Below are positions 40,742 to 43,689 of a DNA stretch of 43,689 bases, one piece after another. The translations under genes and the position numbers were made by a program. Positions within the stretch are counted from its first letter, which is position 1; each line of letters opens with the position of its first letter. The notes beneath the pieces are model-generated. The model did no database searches. It saw only the letters and a program-made list of their open reading frames with translations, and had not been told where the DNA came from. The DNA comes from JAZNGX01 sp045576675 (GTDB lineage: Bacteria > Bacillota > Clostridia > Monoglobales > Firm-18). Location: assembly GCA_045576675.1 (NCBI GenBank), contig JAZNGX010000072.1, positions 1 to 43,689 of the forward strand, written 5' to 3'.

Positions 40742-41636
40742 TTTAATCATTTTAGAAATTGTTAAGCAGTTAAAAGGAATTTCAGATAAAAGCCTAGTAA
40801 TTGAAAATGAGCTTATGAGCAAGCATACATCGTTTAAAATTGGCGGACCAGCAAGGGTTATGGTTATACCTGACAGCAAGGATACACTTATAAAAATGAT
40901 GTCTGTTCTTAAGAACACAAAGTACACTGTTATAGGTAACGGCTCAAATTTGCTTGTAAGCGACGATGGTTACGATGGCGTTGTGATAAAAATCAGTGGA
41001 ACAATGAACAGCATCAGCGTTGATGACAATGTCGTTACTGCCGGTGCCGGTGCGTTGCTGTCTAAAATAGGCAACTGCGCAAAGCTTAAGTCGTTAACCG
41101 GATTTGAATTTGCATCAGGCATACCGGGTACTGTGGGCGGAGCCGTGTTTATGAATGCAGGTGCTTACGGTGGCGAAATGAAGGATGTTGTTGTATCGTC
41201 ATCATACATTGATGCTGAAGGAAAAGTCGGTGAAATTACCGAGCATAAATTCGGATACAGAACCAGTGTGTACAAGGACAGCGATAAATTTGTTACAGAA
41301 GTTAAAATCAAGCTCGAGCATGGTGACGTAAGTGAAATTCAGGCAAAAATGCTTGATTTTGCTAAACGCAGAAGTGATAAGCAACCGCTTGAGTATCCAA
41401 GTGCGGGGAGTGTTTTTAAACGCCCTGAGGGTTATTTTGCAGGCAAGCTTATTGAAGATGCAGGTCTTAAAGGTTATACGATAGGTGGAGCGTGTGTTTC
41501 AGAAAAACACAGTGGCTTTATAATCAACAAGGGTGGAGCAACCTGCAAGGATGTTTTAGAGCTTATTGAGCATATAAAAAGCACTGTTTATCAGCAGTTT
41601 GGAGTTGAGCTTGAGCAGGAGGTCAAAGTTTTATGA
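40716..41636 (+). CDS. murB: UDP-N-acetylenolpyruvoylglucosamine reductase MurB
   Basis: MurB reduces the enolpyruvyl group to give UDP-MurNAc, using FAD and NADPH. The sequence has SKHTSFKIGGPARVM, IGNGSNLLVSDDGYDGVVI, FASGIPGTVGGAVFMNAGAYGGE, the catalytic PSAGSVFKRP and the C-terminal Glu region. It is the short type II form. The start is uncertain. GTG 40716 lies inside glk with no ribosome binding site. AAAGGA at 40732-40737 instead points to a non-ATG codon around 40746-40749 (ATC or ATT). ATG 40815 would delete the first helix. The length would be 306, about 295 or 273 residues respectively. Confidence 0.92.
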   Translation: MLQLWERNDLIILEIVKQLKGISDKSLVIENELMSKHTSFKIGGPARVMVIPDSKDTLIKMMSVLKNTKYTVIGNGSNLLVSDDGYDGVVIKISGTMNSISVDDNVVTAGAGALLSKIGNCAKLKSLTGFEFASGIPGTVGGAVFMNAGAYGGEMKDVVVSSSYIDAEGKVGEITEHKFGYRTSVYKDSDKFVTEVKIKLEHGDVSEIQAKMLDFAKRRSDKQPLEYPSAGSVFKRPEGYFAGKLIEDAGLKGYTIGGACVSEKHSGFIINKGGATCKDVLELIEHIKSTVYQQFGVELEQEVKVL

Positions 41637-42493
41637 GATTAGTAATTGTTACCGGAATGTCGGGTGCGGGCAAAACAACCGCCATCAGATTTTTGGAGGA
41701 TATAGGCTTTTATGTTGTTGACAATATGCCGCCGACGTTTGTAACAAATTTTGCAGAGCTGTGTATGGTCACAGGTGGCAAGCTTGAAAAGGCTGCCATT
41801 GTATGCGACAGCCGTGTCGGTGACTTTTTTGGAGGGCTTACAAATGCACTTGACGAGCTTAAAGAAAAAGATATTAATTATGAAATTGTTTTTCTTGAGG
41901 CTCAGGACAGTACGCTTATAAGACGTTATAAGGAAACACGCCGCAAGCATCCGCTTCAGGAGGATAACAGCCTGCAGCACGCAATAACGGGTGAGCGTGA
42001 AATGCTTGAAAGCATACGTGAAATAGCTGACCATATTATTGATACAACAGATGCAACGGGTAAGCAGCTTGTTGAAAAGCTGAAGGATTTGTTTTTAAGC
42101 ACAGGTGAAAAAACAAATCTTAAAATAAATGTGGTGTCTTTTGGCTTTAAATATGGATTGCCTCTTGATGCTGATTTGGTTTTTGATGTGAGATTTTTGC
42201 CCAATCCATTTTATATTCCTGAGCTTAAAAAGCATAACGGCACAGAAAGCTGTGTGGCTGACTATGTTATGAGCTTTAAGGAGGCACAGGATTTTTATGC
42301 AAGATTGAAGGATATGATAAAATCTCTTATTCCATTGTATTCTGAGGATGGACGTGCAGGGCTTGTAATTGCAATAGGTTGCACCGGCGGACAGCACCGC
42401 TCGGTAACAATAGCCGAAAAGCTATATAATGATCTGGCACGAAAATTTCAGGTGAATATTGAACACAGGGATTATCAAAAATCAGTATATTAA
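41633..42493 (+). CDS. rapZ: RNase adapter/nucleotide-binding protein RapZ (YvcJ)
   Basis: The 286 residues have the N-terminal P-loop GMSGAGKTT and a middle nucleotide-binding region ending in DTTDA. The C-terminal domain contains SFGFKYGLP, DVRFLPNPF and IGCTGGQHRSV. In enterobacteria RapZ senses UDP-GlcNAc precursors (GlcN6P) and directs decay of a small RNA; in Bacillus YvcJ affects competence and no such RNA is known. It overlaps murB by 4 nt and is followed by yvcK, the usual order. The link to cell-wall amino sugars fits murB next door. Confidence 0.95.
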   Translation: MRLVIVTGMSGAGKTTAIRFLEDIGFYVVDNMPPTFVTNFAELCMVTGGKLEKAAIVCDSRVGDFFGGLTNALDELKEKDINYEIVFLEAQDSTLIRRYKETRRKHPLQEDNSLQHAITGEREMLESIREIADHIIDTTDATGKQLVEKLKDLFLSTGEKTNLKINVVSFGFKYGLPLDADLVFDVRFLPNPFYIPELKKHNGTESCVADYVMSFKEAQDFYARLKDMIKSLIPLYSEDGRAGLVIAIGCTGGQHRSVTIAEKLYNDLARKFQVNIEHRDYQKSVY

Positions 42494-42506
42494 ACGGGGT
42501 GATACC

Positions 42507-43508
42507 TTGACATTACGTGATGAATATATAACGTCTCTTGATGTTGCACCGCAAAGCGACAGAAAAATTGTTGCAATAGGCGGCGGTACAGGGATGTCTA
42601 CTATGCTTGGCGGTTTAAAGGAGCTTACAGGGCATATTACTGCGGTGGTTACTATGGCTGATGACGGTGGCGGCTCAGGCAAGCTAAGAGAAGATATGGG
42701 CATACTGCCTCCCGGTGATGTGCGTAACTGCATTTTGGGGCTTGCTAAAGCAGACCCTATTATGAAAAAGCTTTTGAATTACAGATTCACAGAAGGCTCT
42801 TTGGAGGGGCAAAGCTTTGGCAACCTGTTTCTTGCGGCAATGTGCGGAATTTCTTCTAATTTTGAAGAGGCAGTAAAGCGTGTAAGCGATGTTTTAAAGG
42901 TTACAGGTCGTGTTTTGCCTGTTACGCTGGAGGATGTTAATCTTAAAGCTACATATGCCGACGGCAATGTGCTTGTGGGGGAAAGTATAATTCCTAAATA
43001 TGCAAAGAAAAATAACACGCAGATTAATCGCATCGAGATTGTGCCTGGTGAGGCAAAGCCGCTTGACGATGTTATAACTGCTATATCTGAGGCGGATGCT
43101 GTTGTTATAGGCCCGGGAAGTTTGTACACAAGTATTTTACCAAACCTGCTTATAAATGGGGTTGCCGATGCTGTTAAGAATACAAGGGCAATAAAAATAT
43201 TTATATGCAATCTTATGACTCAGCCTGGTGAAACAACAGGAATGAGTGCATACGAGCATATTATGGCGTTATATGAACACGTTGGAGATTTGAATATAAA
43301 TTATTGCCTTGCAAACAATTTGAAGGTTCAGCACGAGTTTTTAAAGCCTTATCTTGAGGACGGAGCGACCGAAATTGTTATTGATGAAGATAGAATAAAA
43401 CAGCTTGGTATTGAGGTTGTTTATGGGAATTTTGTGTCTTTGCAAAAAAGTCTTTTGCGACACGACTGCAAAAATCTTGCAAAAACAATTATGAGCTGTG
43501 TTGATTAA
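42507..43508 (+). CDS. yvcK: Gluconeogenesis/cell-shape factor YvcK
   Basis: YvcK binds UDP-sugars and is needed for growth and normal shape on gluconeogenic carbon sources. The 333 residues begin with a short tail, then VAIGGGTGMSTMLGGLKE, the TMADDGGGSGKLRE segment, the PPGDVRNCIL motif and GQSFGNLFLAAM. A long Rossmann-like half follows with VIGPGSLYTSILPNLL and CNLMTQPGET. TTG 42507 is chosen because CGGGGTGA lies about 6 nt upstream; a frame back to 42459 would overlap rapZ by 35 nt. In most Firmicutes whiA follows; here a terminator does. Confidence 0.94.
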   Translation: MTLRDEYITSLDVAPQSDRKIVAIGGGTGMSTMLGGLKELTGHITAVVTMADDGGGSGKLREDMGILPPGDVRNCILGLAKADPIMKKLLNYRFTEGSLEGQSFGNLFLAAMCGISSNFEEAVKRVSDVLKVTGRVLPVTLEDVNLKATYADGNVLVGESIIPKYAKKNNTQINRIEIVPGEAKPLDDVITAISEADAVVIGPGSLYTSILPNLLINGVADAVKNTRAIKIFICNLMTQPGETTGMSAYEHIMALYEHVGDLNINYCLANNLKVQHEFLKPYLEDGATEIVIDEDRIKQLGIEVVYGNFVSLQKSLLRHDCKNLAKTIMSCVD

Positions 43509-43534
43509 TAGAAATATTTTGATTTCAAAAGTAA

Positions 43535-43567
43535 ACGGAGCAGTGATAACTCACTGCTCCGTTGTTC
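43535..43567 (+). terminator. Terminator of the hprK-yvcK unit
   Basis: A perfect 12-bp stem (43535-43546 with 43551-43562) has a TAAC loop and a T-rich tail. It lies 26 nt after the yvcK stop. Confidence 0.85.
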
Positions 43568-43587
43568 TTATTATATTGATAACAAAA

Positions 43588-43689
43588 CCACCTGCTATGC
43601 AGGTGGAATGTACGGACTTTAGTGTCAGTATTGACAAAAAAATACCGTTTTGATAATGTAAATGTGACTACCAATCGCATTCAAAAAAC
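43588..43689 (+). mobile_element. Possible left end of an IS200/IS605-family element (partial)
   Basis: A perfect 8-bp hairpin (43588-43595 with 43599-43606) is followed by AATGTACGGAC and a promoter-like TTGACA (43631) and TAATGT (43654). A reading frame entering the window edge then encodes DYQSHSKN. Hairpins near the left end, and a transposase starting with a Y-x-S-x-x-S-like sequence, are seen in IS200/IS605 elements that encode a Tyr transposase. Only about 10 codons are visible and no in-frame ATG was found, so this is a guess from context. Confidence 0.3.

Overview
The window looks like chromosomal housekeeping DNA from a low-GC, endospore-forming member of the Clostridia (Bacillota). 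Supporting signs are the AT-rich sequence, strong AGGAGG-type ribosome binding sites, mostly co-directional genes, a small acid-soluble spore protein, a SleB/CwlJ-type hydrolase, the HPr kinase/RapZ/YvcK group, and a MurE with the DNPR motif that marks meso-diaminopimelate addition. No tRNA, rRNA, CRISPR array or prophage module was seen. Family names come from recognising motifs and gene order by eye; no database was searched.

Layout. 1-472: an array of short different hairpins with GTGATAT/ATATCAC spacers, then terminators. 473-1687 (minus): a secreted protein of unknown function followed by a 41-residue peptide gene. 2017-12309: a division and wall operon, mraZ-rsmH-ftsL-ftsI-murE-murF-mraY-ftsW-murG, with a consensus promoter and likely MraZ repeats; murD is missing from its usual place. 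12399-13750: a secreted wall hydrolase and the remnant of a MATE transporter. 13770-15143: infC-rpmI-rplT behind an attenuator-like leader, with an AUU start for infC. 15214-22462: ktrB-ktrA, a SpoU methyltransferase, dprA, topA, trmFO. 22482-24287: rpsB-tsf.

24417-26889: rpmH-rnpA-yidD-yidC-jag, the set usually found beside oriC, here downstream of tsf. 26903-27282: a roughly 380-nt foldback element that can form a branched structure and separates jag from mnmE. 27305-35674: mnmE-mnmG-(YkuS-like)-iscS-iscU-mnmA-pcrA, which covers both the wobble-uridine C5 modification and the s2U34 thiolation route; the last four genes overlap in steps of exactly 8 nt. 35694-37970 (minus): a spore protein, an M20 amidohydrolase, rpmE and rubrerythrin. 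38051-43567: hprK-PHP-glk-murB-rapZ-yvcK, joining carbon regulation to peptidoglycan precursor synthesis. The right edge has a hairpin and a partial reading frame that may be the left end of an IS200/IS605-type element.

The least explained pieces are the hairpin array at the left edge, the 380-nt foldback element, and the 41-residue peptide behind the secreted protein. The rest is mainly core translation, wall, tRNA modification and regulatory genes whose grouping is more informative than their individual identity.
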